Positions 18,616 to 28,244 of a DNA stretch of 47,422 bases are shown here, in pieces. The DNA is taken from contig JAFIGE010000024.1 of the NCBI GenBank assembly GCA_020831585.1, positions 1 through 47,422 of the forward strand, read 5' to 3'. This DNA comes from Opitutales bacterium (GTDB lineage Bacteria; Verrucomicrobiota; Verrucomicrobiia; Opitutales; Oceanipulchritudinaceae). Both the position numbers and the translations under genes were made by a program. Position 1 is the first letter of the stretch, and every line of letters starts with the position of its first letter. The notes under the pieces are model-generated. The model was not told the origin of the DNA and did no database searches. It was given only the letters and a program-made list of their open reading frames with translations.

Positions 18616-19365
18616 TCATCGTATGCGCGGATATTGGAAAATGCCAAGATCCACCGGCTGATTCACCTGAACCGTGTCGAGCGTCATGCGCCCGACGAGT
18701 TCGCCGTCCACATGGGATTCGATTTCCTCGGGGAAACGGATGCCCGCAATGAATTGCTCGCCGCGCTCGATCAGGGTGATGCCGTCGCCAATCTTTGTGG
18801 CGACGAGGCGGCCGGTTTCTTTGTCGAAGAAGCGCTGGAGGGGGTTGCGCGGATCTTCGCGAAATTCGAGCACATGGACCGGGCGGCCCGCGAATTCGCG
18901 TTCTTCCAGCAGCACCACTTCACCGCCGAACTCCTCGTATCCGCGATAGAAATAGAGATTGGAGATCGTGTTGCTGCGCATGCGCCGGAAAAGCACCGTG
19001 CTCATCGGCATGACCTGGGCGCTCGCAAGCGGTGCGGCGAGGTCACGGCGAAGAATCCAACCCTCCGTGCCGTCGATCGCCGTCGCCGTGAGGCTTGTTC
19101 CGTCGTTTTGCTCGACCCGCTGAAAGAGGGGGCGCTTGAGGACGGCGTGGTAGGTCATCTCGCGCTCGCCGTCGGCGCTGATTTCCCGGCCGTGAATCAT
19201 GAGCGCCCGGACATTCCGCAGGACTTCCTCTTCCCCAACAAGGGCGCGCGCCCGGGTGATGATCGCATCAGCCTCCCCGGTAATGCGCGCATCCGTGCGG
19301 GCCGGCAGGAATGAAATCAATCCGGCCAGACAGAAAAGGAGGGAGGCTGTGCGGCGCAGACTCAT
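18616..19365 (-). CDS. Exported protein of unknown function, possibly LolA/LolB-like fold
   Basis: The protein of about 249 residues has a signal peptide ([22 protein letters not shown]). The remainder is a run of amphipathic strands with motifs such as [10 protein letters not shown] and [16 protein letters not shown] and a C-terminal half rich in Glu and Arg. This resembles LolA/LolB-like outer-membrane lipoprotein carriers in layout, but I see no decisive signature and do not assign a function. The ATG at 19365 overlaps the guaA stop codon (ATGA), which suggests translational coupling to guaA; an ATG two codons upstream (19371) is also possible. The stop is 6 bp before hisD. Confidence 0.65.
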   Translation of the reverse strand: MSLRRTASLLFCLAGLISFLPARTDARITGEADAIITRARALVGEEEVLRNVRALMIHGREISADGEREMTYHAVLKRPLFQRVEQNDGTSLTATAIDGTEGWILRRDLAAPLASAQVMPMSTVLFRRMRSNTISNLYFYRGYEEFGGEVVLLEEREFAGRPVHVLEFREDPRNPLQRFFDKETGRLVATKIGDGITLIERGEQFIAGIRFPEEIESHVDGELVGRMTLDTVQVNQPVDLGIFQYPRIR

Positions 19366-20900
19366 TCCCATTCGATGGTGCTTGGGGGCTTCGAGGAAAT
19401 ATCCAGAACGACCCGATTCACCCCCACGACTTCGTTGATGATGCGGTTGGAGATCTTTTGCAGAAGTTCATGCGGAAGCTGCGCCCAGTCCGCCGTCATC
19501 GCATCGATGCTTTCTACGATGCGGAGGGCGATGACATAGTCGTAGGTGCGCTCATCGCCCATCACCCCGACCGTGCGCACCGGAAGAAAGACGGCGAAGC
19601 TCTGCCAGACCCGGTAATATAAATCCGCCTTGCGCATTTCCTCAATGAGAATGGCGTCGGCCTCGCGCAGAATGGCGAGGTTTTCCTCCGTGATCTCCCC
19701 GATCACGCGCACCGCAAGGCCTGGTCCGGGAAAGGGTTGGCGCCAGAGCACCTCGTGCGGCAGGCCCAGCTCCGCGCCGAGCTTGCGGACTTCATCCTTA
19801 AAGAGCTGGTTCAGCGGTTCGAGCACCTTCAGGCGCATGCGTTCGGGCAACCCGCCCACGTTGTGGTGGCTCTTGATGAGCGCGGCCGGATTACCCCCGA
19901 TCGGCACGGACTCGATGACATCCGGGTAAATCGTCCCCTGCGCCAGAAACCCGACTTCGCCGATACCCTCGATTTCCTCCTCGAAGACCTCCACGAAGAC
20001 ATTGCCGATGATCTTGCGTTTCTTCTCCGGGTCCGTCACGCCGCCCAACCGGTCGAGGAAGCGTTCGCGCGCGTCGGACACAATGAGGTTCATCTTGAAA
20101 TTGTCCCCAAATAGCTTCTCCACGGCGGCACGCTCGTTTTTGCGGAGGAGGCCGTTGTCCACAAACACACAAGTCAGTTGCTCGCCGATGGCCTGGTGGA
20201 TGAGGGCTGCCGCCACGGAGCTGTCGACCCCCCCGCTCAGCCCCAGGATCACATTTTCCTTGCCCACGGTTTCACGGATTTGGCGGATTGCGGATTCGGC
20301 GTAGTTCGCCATCGTCCAATCCCCCCGGCAGCCGCAGACACGGATAACAAAATTGCGCAGAATTTCCGTGCCGTGCTCCGTATGGAAGACCTCCGGGTGA
20401 AATTGCAGGCCGAAGAAGCGCCGGTCCGGATCGTGAATGGCCGCGAAGTCGCTGTTTTCCGTGCTCGCCACGGGATGAAAGCCGGTGGGCAGCTGCCTGA
20501 GCCGGTCCCCGTGGGAGTTCCACACCCGGAAGGATGTGGGGAGCCCCTCAAAAAGCGGGCAAGGACCCTGGAGCGTGAGGGTTCCGCGCCCATACTCGCG
20601 GTGGGTGCTCTTCTCCACCTCGCCCCCCAGCGTGTGCCCGAGAAGCTGCAGGCCATAGCAGATCCCAAGGGTCGGCAAACCCAGATCGAAGACACCCTTG
20701 TCCGGCCGCGGCGCATTCGGGGCCAGCACGCTGCTCGGTCCACCCGAAAGAATCACCCCCACGACGCCATCCGACCGCAGCCGCTCCACCGGCGTATCGA
20801 AACGATAGACCTTCGAGTAGACCGAGAATTCGCGCAGCCGCCGCGCGATCACCTGCGTGTATTGGGAACCAAAATCGAGAACTGCAATAACTTGAGCCAT
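19362..20900 (-). CDS. guaA: GMP synthase (glutamine-hydrolysing)
   Basis: The 512-residue enzyme converts XMP to GMP using glutamine and ATP. The start at 20900 gives [16 protein letters not shown], the standard N-terminus. The class I glutamine amidotransferase domain has C81 in LGICYGLQ and H168/E170 in QFHPEV. The ATP pyrophosphatase domain has the P-loop SGGVDSS at 222-228. The C-terminal dimerisation domain contains [12 protein letters not shown] and the final [12 protein letters not shown]. All parts are of normal length. It heads a probable operon with the exported protein (overlapping stop/start) and hisD. Confidence 0.97.
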   Translation of the reverse strand: MAQVIAVLDFGSQYTQVIARRLREFSVYSKVYRFDTPVERLRSDGVVGVILSGGPSSVLAPNAPRPDKGVFDLGLPTLGICYGLQLLGHTLGGEVEKSTHREYGRGTLTLQGPCPLFEGLPTSFRVWNSHGDRLRQLPTGFHPVASTENSDFAAIHDPDRRFFGLQFHPEVFHTEHGTEILRNFVIRVCGCRGDWTMANYAESAIRQIRETVGKENVILGLSGGVDSSVAAALIHQAIGEQLTCVFVDNGLLRKNERAAVEKLFGDNFKMNLIVSDARERFLDRLGGVTDPEKKRKIIGNVFVEVFEEEIEGIGEVGFLAQGTIYPDVIESVPIGGNPAALIKSHHNVGGLPERMRLKVLEPLNQLFKDEVRKLGAELGLPHEVLWRQPFPGPGLAVRVIGEITEENLAILREADAILIEEMRKADLYYRVWQSFAVFLPVRTVGVMGDERTYDYVIALRIVESIDAMTADWAQLPHELLQKISNRIINEVVGVNRVVLDISSKPPSTIEWE

Positions 20901-21280
20901 GAAGCGAAGAAAACCGCCAGTCAGGCGCGCTCCCCCAACCATGGCAAGCCGTTAACCATCTACCTACAATTACCGCGCAATTTATTATTGACGCGGCCCA
21001 GGTTAACCCGGGATGTGACATGGGAGGGTCACCCCTCAAACCGAGCGCAGCCGCCATGTATTTGAATTTTCGTTTCGTTAATCATAGGACAGATACCAGG
21101 AAGATAATTGTTGTCGGTACTTGTGTGTGCGGGGGGCGGGGGTGTGAAGGGTGCATTTGCGTCGTGAGAGAGTTGGGGCGGTGCCGGCTGGATTGAAAGG
21201 TTCCGGCGCAAAGGCGTTTGACAGGGCGGAAGGTGGCATCTTCTATCTGGAGAACTTTTTAAGAAACCCTTTTTTCTCGC
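20901..21280. other. Divergent intergenic region between guaA and the outer-membrane protein
   Basis: This 380-bp region must hold promoters for both neighbours. I see no gene, tRNA or purine-riboswitch core in it. A candidate promoter for the rightward gene is listed separately. Confidence 0.6.
21218..21246 (+). promoter_or_regulatory. Candidate promoter of the outer-membrane protein gene
   Basis: TTGACA at 21218-21223 is followed by a 17-bp spacer and TTCTAT at 21241-21246. The -35 box is perfect; the -10 box is weak. Transcription would start about 28 nt before the GTG start at 21281. Confidence 0.35.
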
Positions 21281-22501
21281 GTGCGCACATCCTCCAACTT
21301 TGGCCGGGTCCTTCTCGGAATCCTTTCGATTTCTTTTCTTCTGCCCGCTCTCCCAGCGGAGGAGGAGCGGCGCCCTGTGCGCTTCGAGCGTCCGCCTCCC
21401 CCGCCGAAGATGAATGAAATCATTATCAGCACCCGCATGATGCTTTCCCCGCGGGTCGATTTCTCGGGCTTGGGAAATGTGGGCTTCCCCCAGTTTACGG
21501 AGTTTGGGAACAATTTGATCGTAGTGGACCAGTCGGGCACCGCTTCCGAGCGGGTCCTGATTTACGATGATGGTTTGATCCGGCAGGACTTTTCGCGGGA
21601 GGAGATTATCGGTGGCGATGCCGTTTTGGAGTTGGTTCCCAATCTGGACGGGCGCTCCGCCAATTTCGTTTTTCAGTCGCAAGATCAGGTTCGGGATGAC
21701 GATACCGTCTCCTTCAGGCGGTTCGCCACCGCGCCCATTGATCCCAATGCGGAGTATCGCGCGAGTGCGGGAAATGTGATGGGCTGGGAGATCCAGTATC
21801 GCCGCTTTATCGACCGCAGCCCCCGGTTGGCCTTTGCCGTGGGGCTCGGCTTTTCCGGCTTTGATACCAGCGTGAACGAAACCGTGGAAGCTGACTTGCT
21901 TGTAAGGACGTTTTTCCATCGGTTGAGCGGTGAGGGAGGGCGCCCGGCACTGCCTCCGGCTGAGTTCAATGATGAGGGCGAAATTGTGCGCCAACCCCCG
22001 TATCAGGGGCCGCGTGTTCGTCCGGACCAACCCATTTTGGTGGATTTTGATCCGATCACGCAGGAGCCTTTGGAGGAAGTTATTCCAGGGGGGGCGGAAG
22101 TGAGCTCTTCGCTCGAGTTTCGTTCGTCGGTGCTTTCGCTACGTGCCGGGCCGACCTACGACCTTGATTTGGGGCGTCGCTTTAATCTATCCTTCGGGGC
22201 AGGTTTGAGCGCCTCCGTTTACAGTTCGAAATTTTCGGTGTTTGAGACGATTCGTTTGTCGGAGGGGCGTCAGCTTGATCGCCCCGGAGCACGCCGCATT
22301 ACCAGCGACTATGATTTTCTTTTCGGCGGGTATGTGGATGCCAATGCCTCTTATCGTATGAACGACCGGATGCGCCTCTTCAGCGGAGTGCAAGTCCATG
22401 GCACAACGAGTGATTATTCGGCGACCAACGAGGCCCGCAGGGCAGAGGTGAGTATAGACAACCAAGTCTATATCAATGCTGGTATTGGTATCCGTTTTTG
22501 A
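21281..22501 (+). CDS. Outer-membrane beta-barrel protein of unknown specificity
   Basis: The 406-residue protein has a signal peptide (residues ~1-26, ending LPALPAEE), then a proline-rich linker (RPPPPPK). Alternating hydrophobic strands follow and the chain ends in GIGIRF, a terminal phenylalanine as expected for a BAM-inserted outer-membrane barrel. Repeated strand-like segments ([48 protein letters not shown]) fit a small barrel of perhaps 8-12 strands. GTG at 21281 is the only plausible start because a stop codon lies just upstream in frame. I cannot name a substrate. The fabA gene begins 22 bp after its stop. Confidence 0.7.
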   Translation: MRTSSNFGRVLLGILSISFLLPALPAEEERRPVRFERPPPPPKMNEIIISTRMMLSPRVDFSGLGNVGFPQFTEFGNNLIVVDQSGTASERVLIYDDGLIRQDFSREEIIGGDAVLELVPNLDGRSANFVFQSQDQVRDDDTVSFRRFATAPIDPNAEYRASAGNVMGWEIQYRRFIDRSPRLAFAVGLGFSGFDTSVNETVEADLLVRTFFHRLSGEGGRPALPPAEFNDEGEIVRQPPYQGPRVRPDQPILVDFDPITQEPLEEVIPGGAEVSSSLEFRSSVLSLRAGPTYDLDLGRRFNLSFGAGLSASVYSSKFSVFETIRLSEGRQLDRPGARRITSDYDFLFGGYVDANASYRMNDRMRLFSGVQVHGTTSDYSATNEARRAEVSIDNQVYINAGIGIRF

Positions 22502-22523
22502 CCAACCTTTCCCATTTCATCGA

Positions 22524-23066
22524 ATGGACATTCCCCAAAATCCTGAGCTTCGGCCCCGTAGAACAGCTTACACGCGCGATGAACTCATCGCCTGCGGGCA
22601 AGGTAATCTTTTTGAGCCCGGCCACGCCCGTTTGCCTTTGCCGAACATGCTGATGTTTGACCGGATCACGGAGATCAGCCTCACCGGTGGTCAGTTCAAG
22701 AAAGGTGCGGTTGTCGCAGAGCTTGATGTGCGCCCGGACCTCTGGTTTTTCGCCTGCCACTTTGACGGCGATCCGGTTATGCCAGGATGTCTGGGACTGG
22801 ATGCGCTCTGGCAGCTGGTGGGCTTCTTCATTACCTGGTCGGGCCATTTGGGCAAAGGGCGCGCGCTCGGCGTCAGTGACGTGAAGTTTACCGGGCAGAT
22901 CCTTCCGGAGAATAAGCTCGTGCGCTACCAGTTGGATATCAAGCGCATCCTTGCTGGGCGCCTCAAGATGGCCATTGCCGATGGCAAAGTGAGTGTGGAC
23001 GGGAAGGAGATTTACAGTGCGGAAGGTCTGCGCGTGGGTCTCTTTTCAGATAATCAGTTCTCCTGA
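22524..23066 (+). CDS. fabA: 3-hydroxydecanoyl-ACP dehydratase/isomerase
   Basis: The 180-residue protein closely matches FabA, which dehydrates 3-hydroxydecanoyl-ACP and isomerises the product to the cis-3 form, starting unsaturated fatty acid synthesis. The catalytic residues are H79 in [11 protein letters not shown] and D93 in [23 protein letters not shown] and [10 protein letters not shown] are also family-specific. The start at 22524 was chosen over a 16-codon longer frame that overlaps the preceding gene. FabA usually works with FabB; no ketoacyl synthase is in this window. The pairing with an outer-membrane protein may be fortuitous. Confidence 0.95.
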   Translation: MDIPQNPELRPRRTAYTRDELIACGQGNLFEPGHARLPLPNMLMFDRITEISLTGGQFKKGAVVAELDVRPDLWFFACHFDGDPVMPGCLGLDALWQLVGFFITWSGHLGKGRALGVSDVKFTGQILPENKLVRYQLDIKRILAGRLKMAIADGKVSVDGKEIYSAEGLRVGLFSDNQFS

Positions 23067-23068
23067 TT

Positions 23069-23150
23069 GGAACCCCTTTAGCGCCGCAGTTGCGGGGCTC
23101 CGAGGCGTCTGTTCGGCTGAAAGAAAGGGGCTGGGTTCCTTCCTTCTCGT
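23069..23150 (+). terminator. Possible branched terminator after fabA
   Basis: GGAACCC (23069-23075) can pair with GGGTTCC (23133-23139), enclosing a small CCGCA/TGCGG hairpin (23084-23095). The right arm is followed by a pyrimidine-rich TTCCTTCTCG. It has no uninterrupted T-run, so termination is uncertain. Confidence 0.3.
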
Positions 23151-23245
23151 TTCCTGAGGCTGCCTTCGCCTTCGCAGGCGCTGGGCACGGCATAGGACGC
23201 CAAGTTGTTTTGACCTCTCCGGAGTTTTCCTGCAGGTAGTTTTCT

Positions 23246-24178
23246 ATGAGTCAAAAGACCTACCTTGCCCTCCTCTTCTCGCTATTTTCGATTTTTCTTT
23301 TTGGTTGCCAGGCGGCGGCGCAGTCCCCCTCCCCGACACCTGCTCCAGCCTCTCGGGCTGAACCCGGCATCAGCATCGTTTCCTGGAATATCGAATGGTA
23401 TCCCGGCATGCGGCGTTTCGCGCGGGGAGAAGAAATGCGCGCGCACGCCGAGCGGGTGAAACCCGTGCTCGCGGAGATCAACCCCGATATCTTTCTGGCC
23501 CAGGAGATGCGCGATTGGCAGTCCTTCGCGGAGTTGACCGATGTCGTCCCCGGCCTGCGCCCGGCCGTCGTCTCCATGTTTGTCAGTCCGCAGGACGGGA
23601 GCTACTGGCGGCAGCAGGTCGCCATCGGTTCGAAGCTTTACACGAAAGCGGCTTGGGCGGAGGAATGGCGCGCTGGTGAGGACATTCATCCGCGGCGCGG
23701 GTTTACCGCCGCGCTCATTCGCATTCCGAACACGTTTCGCTTTCTCCTCGTCTACTCGGTGCACTTGAAAAGCAACCTCTCGCGTTCCGAGGAGGAGCGG
23801 CAGAGGAATTACGACACGCGCGACGAGAGCATTCGCCAGCTCCTCGCCCACATCCGCCACATGCAGGATACGGTTTTTCCGGACCGTATCGCTGGAGTCG
23901 TCGTGGGGGGAGATTTCAACACCAATCAGGACGGCCAGTTTGGCGACAATGTTGTCAGCATGATGGTGGAAGCGGGCTTTTTCCATACATGGTCGGACGT
24001 GCCGCGCGAAGAACGGCTGACTTGGCGCGGAAGCGACCGTTTTCAACCGACCACCTTCGACCATTTCTTCACCAAAGGCGTGGGCGAGCCGCGTGCAGAA
24101 ATGCTCGAAGTGCCCGACGACACGAGCGATCACTGGCCCGTCCGGATTTTTATCCCCTTCAGCGCCCTTCGCGAATGA
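23246..24178 (+). CDS. Exported lipoprotein of the endonuclease/exonuclease/phosphatase family
   Basis: The 310-residue protein starts with a lipoprotein signal peptide (LLFSLFSIFLFGC, lipobox LFGC, Cys at ~21) and a Pro/Ala/Ser linker. The catalytic domain has all the EEP landmarks in order: SWNIEW, FLAQEMRD (metal Glu), YSVHLKSN, GGDFNTN and TFDHFF, and SDHWPV with the catalytic Asp-His at the end. Members are DNases, sphingomyelinases, inositol phosphatases and similar phosphodiesterases; the substrate cannot be told from these motifs. Being anchored on the periplasmic side, it could scavenge phosphate or nucleic acids. No partner gene is evident. Confidence 0.87.
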   Translation: MSQKTYLALLFSLFSIFLFGCQAAAQSPSPTPAPASRAEPGISIVSWNIEWYPGMRRFARGEEMRAHAERVKPVLAEINPDIFLAQEMRDWQSFAELTDVVPGLRPAVVSMFVSPQDGSYWRQQVAIGSKLYTKAAWAEEWRAGEDIHPRRGFTAALIRIPNTFRFLLVYSVHLKSNLSRSEEERQRNYDTRDESIRQLLAHIRHMQDTVFPDRIAGVVVGGDFNTNQDGQFGDNVVSMMVEAGFFHTWSDVPREERLTWRGSDRFQPTTFDHFFTKGVGEPRAEMLEVPDDTSDHWPVRIFIPFSALRE

Positions 24179-24215
24179 GTGATCGTCCCCTGAAAACGGG
24201 CTCCGTGCTTTAATA

Positions 24216-24235
24216 TTCTGAAATTTTTACTTGCC
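24216..24235 (+). promoter_or_regulatory. RAYT upstream block TTCWGAA-N8-TTGCC
   Basis: TTCTGAA at 24216-24222 is followed after exactly 8 bases by TTGCC at 24231-24235, 28 bp before the RAYT start at 24263. It matches the arrangement upstream of the other RAYT loci, although this RAYT protein is clearly diverged from them. Confidence 0.4.
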
Positions 24236-24262
24236 TTCTTCGCTGCTTCTGCTGAGGTTGGG

Positions 24263-25270
24263 ATGATGAGAGTGTGTAATCGACGCCCGGTTTTGGAAGA
24301 TGAGGTTTGTGTGCATGTGATGTCGAGGGTTGTGCAAAAGCGCTTTTTGATGGACGACCGGGGGATGGAGGAGATGCGGCGGATTCTGCGTACGCAGGCG
24401 GGGTTTGCGGGGTTGGATGTGATTACTTTCTGCTTCTTGAAGAATCACTTCCATATTTTGCTGCACATTGATCCGCTCCGGGCGCGTGAGGAGGTGACAG
24501 ATGCAGAGCTGGTGCGGCGTTTCCGCGTCCTTTATGGGAGCAAACGCTCGCCCTCGCTGGGGGTGAATGCGGAGGCGTTGGCGGTGTTGCTGAAACAAAG
24601 CACAGAGCGCGCCGGGGAGGTTCGGCAAAAACTCCGCGCACGCATGGGAGACGTGTCGGTGTTTATGCGGGAGCTGAAGACTCGCTTCACATTTTGGTAC
24701 AACGAGCATTACCAGACCGTGGGGACGTTCTGGGCGGAGCGGTTTCGCAGTGTGCTCGTGGAGCCCGGTTCCGGGGCCCTGAGAACGGTGGCCGCTTACA
24801 TTGATCTCAATGCCGTGCGGGCCGGACTGGCGGAGTCGCCCGGGGAATACCGCTACTGTGGATTGGGCGAGGCGTTGAGCGGAAGGGCGGAGGCGAAGTC
24901 CGCTTACCTCTGGCTGACGCGTCGAAGGCACGGGCGAGGTGAATGGGAACAGGCCGGTCGTGAGGTCTTTCGCGAATATGCGGCGCATGTGGAACGTTTG
25001 ACGAAAGGGCTGCAAGCTGAGAAGGCCGCCCGCAGGCGCGCGAAGAGTGCGGGAGAACGGGGGCCACCGGGCGTGGAAGAAGACGCCCCCGTGAAGGGAT
25101 ACCGAGCCCAGGGCGGAGCGGTGGGAAGCGCTTCCTGGGTGGAGCGCCTGTGCGAAGTTGGCGGGGTTCTCGGTTTTTTGCAGACGCGTCGCCCGATAGC
25201 CCTTGAAGCCTCTGCCGACACCCCCATCTACGCCGCGCGACGCGGAAGACGGGAGTCTCCCCAAGCTTAA
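24263..25270 (+). CDS. REP-associated tyrosine transposase (RAYT), second type
   Basis: The 335-residue RAYT has the HxH pair in LKNHFHILLHID, KTRFTFWYNEHYQTVG, GTFWAERFRSVLVEP and AYIDLNAVRAGL. It shares the overall layout of the RAYT at 12935 but differs throughout, so it is a separate lineage rather than a recent copy. The C-terminal extension again contains a GGAVGSASWVERL motif. Two ATGs in tandem open the frame; the first is used. The gene ends 22 bp from the convergent response regulator gene. No obvious palindromic repeat pair flanks it. It may be domesticated, as RAYTs generally are. Confidence 0.88.
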   Translation: MMRVCNRRPVLEDEVCVHVMSRVVQKRFLMDDRGMEEMRRILRTQAGFAGLDVITFCFLKNHFHILLHIDPLRAREEVTDAELVRRFRVLYGSKRSPSLGVNAEALAVLLKQSTERAGEVRQKLRARMGDVSVFMRELKTRFTFWYNEHYQTVGTFWAERFRSVLVEPGSGALRTVAAYIDLNAVRAGLAESPGEYRYCGLGEALSGRAEAKSAYLWLTRRRHGRGEWEQAGREVFREYAAHVERLTKGLQAEKAARRRAKSAGERGPPGVEEDAPVKGYRAQGGAVGSASWVERLCEVGGVLGFLQTRRPIALEASADTPIYAARRGRRESPQA

Positions 25271-25292
25271 CCGCGCCTTTTGGGGATCGAGC

Positions 25293-26732
25293 TCAGCCGT
25301 CGGCCCCGTCGCGGTCATAAAGGCCGTGTTGTTTGAGCTTTTCGCGCAAGGTCAGTCGGGCGACGCCGAGCCACCGCGCCATTTGCGCAATGTTTCCCCG
25401 CGCCCGCGTGTGGGCTGCGCGGAGGAGGGCCTGTTCCGCTTCCGTCACAAGCTCGCTGAGGATGTTTTGGCGCTTGCCCTGCTCGGCTTCGTCGAGGAGG
25501 GCTTTGACGCGCTCGGTCAGGCCAGCGCTTTGCTCAGTGGTCGGGGGCGTTTTTCCTCCCAGGAGGTTTTTCACTTCCTCGGCGGTGGTGGCAAATCCGC
25601 GGGATTGGATGAGGATTTTTCGGACGACATTTTCCAACTGGCGCACGTTTCCGGGCCATTCGGCATCAACAAGGGGCTGCATGGCGGTGGGGCTGAGCTC
25701 TGTCGGGGCGACGCCGCTTTCAGGGGCGTGCCGCCGCATGAAGTATTCCACCAGTTTGGGAATATCTTCCCGGCGTTCGCGCAAAGGGGGCACGAGCAGC
25801 TCCACGGTGTTGATGCGGTAATACAAGTCCTCGCGGAAGTGTTTGGAGGCGATCAGCTCCTCGAGGGGCTGGTGGGTAGCAAAGACCAGCCGCACATCCA
25901 CCGGGATCATTTCCTTGCCGCCGAGGCGGCGAATGGCCCGCTCCTGCAGGACCCGCAGGAGCTTCACTTGCAAGGGCAGAGGCACATCCCCGATTTCATC
26001 AAGAAATAGCGTGCCCCCTTCCGCCTGCTCAAAGCGACCGATGCGGCGGTGCTCGGCACCTGTGAAGGCTCCGCGCTCGTGGCCAAAGAGCTCGCTTTCG
26101 AGGAGGCTTTCCGGGAGGGCGGCGCAATTTACCGCAATGAAGGGTTTCTTTTTGCGGGGGCTGAACTGGTGAATTGCCCGCGCCACCAACTCCTTGCCCG
26201 TGCCGGTTTCTCCCCTGATGAGCACGTTGACGGCAGTGGGCGCGACGCGCCCGATCTCTTTGTAGAGGTGTTGCATGGAGCGGCTCGTGCCCACCATGGC
26301 ATCCCCTGAGTCGGCCGCTTCGGGCGCGTCCAAACGCACCTCCCGCCGGGCGAGGGTGGACTGCTGCACCGCCCGCGAAGCAAGATCGAGGATTTCGGGG
26401 ATATCAAAGGGCTTGATGATGTAGTCGAAGGCACCCCGGCGGGTGGCTTCGATGGCCGTTTCCGCGGTTCCGAAGGCTGTCACGAGGATCACGGGGAGGT
26501 GTGGGTGGGCGGCGTGGGTGCGCTCCACCACATCCAATCCGGAACAGCCCGGCAGCCGCAAATCGGTGATGACGAGGTCGATCTGGTCGCCTTCCCTGGC
26601 CACGCGCTCCAGGCCTTTGTCACCGGTGGCCTCGAGGATGACCCGGTAGTTCTCCGATTCGAGCACTTTGGCCATGGACGGTCCGAGGTTGGGATCGTCT
26701 TCAACGAGCAGGATCAGGGGCTTTTTCGGCAT
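25293..26732 (-). CDS. NtrC-family sigma-54-dependent response regulator
   Basis: The 479-residue regulator has three domains. The receiver is at ~1-125 with phospho-acceptor D57 in VITDLRLPG. The AAA+ sigma-54 interaction domain is at ~145-380 with Walker A GETGTGK (174-180), the sigma-54-contacting GAFTGA loop (221-226) and Walker B GTLFLDEIGD. A Fis-type helix-turn-helix ends the protein (RGNIAQMARWLGVARLTLREKL). The start at 26732 (MPKKPLILLVEDD) overlaps the end of the upstream histidine kinase gene by 32 bp, so both are translated from one message. It should activate RpoN-dependent promoters, and one good candidate lies just beyond the kinase gene, ahead of the protease gene. Confidence 0.94.
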   Translation of the reverse strand: MPKKPLILLVEDDPNLGPSMAKVLESENYRVILEATGDKGLERVAREGDQIDLVITDLRLPGCSGLDVVERTHAAHPHLPVILVTAFGTAETAIEATRRGAFDYIIKPFDIPEILDLASRAVQQSTLARREVRLDAPEAADSGDAMVGTSRSMQHLYKEIGRVAPTAVNVLIRGETGTGKELVARAIHQFSPRKKKPFIAVNCAALPESLLESELFGHERGAFTGAEHRRIGRFEQAEGGTLFLDEIGDVPLPLQVKLLRVLQERAIRRLGGKEMIPVDVRLVFATHQPLEELIASKHFREDLYYRINTVELLVPPLRERREDIPKLVEYFMRRHAPESGVAPTELSPTAMQPLVDAEWPGNVRQLENVVRKILIQSRGFATTAEEVKNLLGGKTPPTTEQSAGLTERVKALLDEAEQGKRQNILSELVTEAEQALLRAAHTRARGNIAQMARWLGVARLTLREKLKQHGLYDRDGADG

Positions 26733-28074
26733 AGCGGGGAAGGTAAAGTTTAAAGGTGGAACCTTGGCCGGGATTGGTTTGAAAGGCAATTTGGCCGCCC
26801 ATTCCAAGCATGAGGCGTTGTGTCAGGGCAAGGCCGAGGCCGGTTCCGTTGGCTTTGGTGGTGAAGAAGGGATCGAAAAGACGTTTCTGCACGTCCGGGG
26901 CGATGCCACCGCCGCTGTCGCTCACACTCATGGCAACGACAGGTATGAGCCGACCGTGGTTTTCGATGCGATCGACCGATGTGCGGATGTCGACTACGCC
27001 TCCCTGCGGCATGCTGTCAGCGGCGTTTTGAATGAGGTTGATGAGGCACTGTTTGAGCTGCTCCTCGTCGAGTTCAGCCTCCGCGTTGCACTGGGCGGAG
27101 ACTTCCAGGCAAATGCCGGCGGCAAGGCCGGGTTGGAGGAGGGTGGCTGTCTCCTCCACGATGCGGTCGACCTTCTTGCGCTCCAGGTGGGGTTCGGGGG
27201 GGCGCGCAAGCTTGAGGAAGCTGCGGACGATTTCCTCCAGGCGGTTGAGTTCGGAGTGGATGGTCTCGGCGTCCTCCTGAGCGGAGGCGTTTTCCGGAGG
27301 CACGCCTTTGCGCAGCATGTAAAGGCGCGCTTTGATGGCGAGGAGGGGGTTGCGGATCTCATGAGCCACGCCAGCCGCCAGCATGCCAAGAGAGGCCATT
27401 TTTTCCTGCTGTTCAAGCCGTTCGGACTGCTCGATCATTTGCAGGCGGAGCGGTGCCACGTAGCGCTTGTAGAGTTCATGGCCTTGCCAAAAGAGCATCG
27501 AGACCAGCAGTGCGGCACTCCCGAGAGTCATCACCGCGATAAACTGCAGCGCCCGCCGCGTCTGCTCAAAGAGCCCTTGCAGGCGCGCCTGGTGGGCGTT
27601 GGACAGATCGTTCCCGAGGCTGAGGAGCCGGCTGATCGTGTTCTCCAGCTGCGCGCGTGCCAGACGCCTTGGAACGAAGAGATCGGCCACAAACCGGTTT
27701 CCCTCATATAAGCGGGCGCGCTGAATGAATTCGATATAGGCCACCTGGATGCGTTGCAAGGTCTCGATTTCCTCTTCCGTCGAAAGCAAACCCGCCCGCT
27801 CGTTGAGCCATTCGCCGAGGGCGCGGCTTTGGTTAACGAATTGAACCCACGACCGCGCGTCCTTGTTGATCTCATACTCGAGCAGGGCCACGTCGATCGC
27901 CCGCACGCGGACGAGGTATTGGTCGGCCAGGCGCATCCCCTCGCTGCGCACTTCCTCCACATACCGGTCAATCTGCCGGAACTCCCGATAAAAGAGCCAA
28001 CCCGCCGCACCCAGAAAAGCAACCGCTAAGAGGGCCGTAATGATCAGCGTGATGATGCGTTCGCGGAGGGACAT
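26701..28074 (-). CDS. Membrane sensor histidine kinase (NtrB-like) partner of the sigma-54 regulator
   Basis: The 457-residue kinase has two transmembrane segments (residues ~8-28 and ~178-196) enclosing a helical periplasmic sensor of about 150 residues. A HisKA domain with H238 in GVAHEIRNPL follows, then an HATPase domain with the N-box LIQNAADSMPQGG, SDSGGGI, LFDPFFTTK and GTGLGLAL. The sensor is nearly all helix and has no named ligand motif, similar to four-helix-bundle sensors. The gene overlaps the response regulator. It is divergent from a Do-like protease gene, with 170 bp between, which suggests envelope stress or misfolded-protein sensing. That link is inference from position. 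Confidence 0.93.
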   Translation of the reverse strand: MSLRERIITLIITALLAVAFLGAAGWLFYREFRQIDRYVEEVRSEGMRLADQYLVRVRAIDVALLEYEINKDARSWVQFVNQSRALGEWLNERAGLLSTEEEIETLQRIQVAYIEFIQRARLYEGNRFVADLFVPRRLARAQLENTISRLLSLGNDLSNAHQARLQGLFEQTRRALQFIAVMTLGSAALLVSMLFWQGHELYKRYVAPLRLQMIEQSERLEQQEKMASLGMLAAGVAHEIRNPLLAIKARLYMLRKGVPPENASAQEDAETIHSELNRLEEIVRSFLKLARPPEPHLERKKVDRIVEETATLLQPGLAAGICLEVSAQCNAEAELDEEQLKQCLINLIQNAADSMPQGGVVDIRTSVDRIENHGRLIPVVAMSVSDSGGGIAPDVQKRLFDPFFTTKANGTGLGLALTQRLMLGMGGQIAFQTNPGQGSTFKLYLPRYAEKAPDPAR

Positions 28075-28118
28075 ATCTGGAAAGTGGGTGACCGCAGGGT
28101 GGTAAGCGACTTATCGGT

Positions 28119-28133
28119 TTTTCCGGCGGAAAA
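28119..28133. promoter_or_regulatory. Candidate activator site, inverted repeat TTTTCC-N3-GGAAAA
   Basis: The arms 28119-28124 and 28128-28133 are perfect inverses separated by 3 bp. The site lies about 70-80 bp upstream of the sigma-54-like promoter, a normal distance for an NtrC-type enhancer. Binding by the adjacent regulator is inferred, not shown. Confidence 0.35.
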
Positions 28134-28200
28134 GGCGTGGTTTTTTGGGTATGAATTTTAAATCAATCATTATCAGGGTGTTAGGAATGATCTGAAAAAG

Positions 28201-28217
28201 TTGGCACAGACCTTTCT
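28201..28217 (+). promoter_or_regulatory. Sigma-54-type promoter upstream of the protease gene
   Basis: TTGGCACA at 28201-28208 is an excellent -24 element. After GACC comes TTTCT (28213-28217) at the right spacing for the -12 element, differing from consensus TTGCT at one base. Transcription would start near 28228, 17 nt ahead of the ATG at 28245. The divergent operon encodes a sigma-54 activator, which fits. Confidence 0.6.
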
Positions 28218-28244
28218 TAGAATAATGCAAAACTCGTGCTCAAT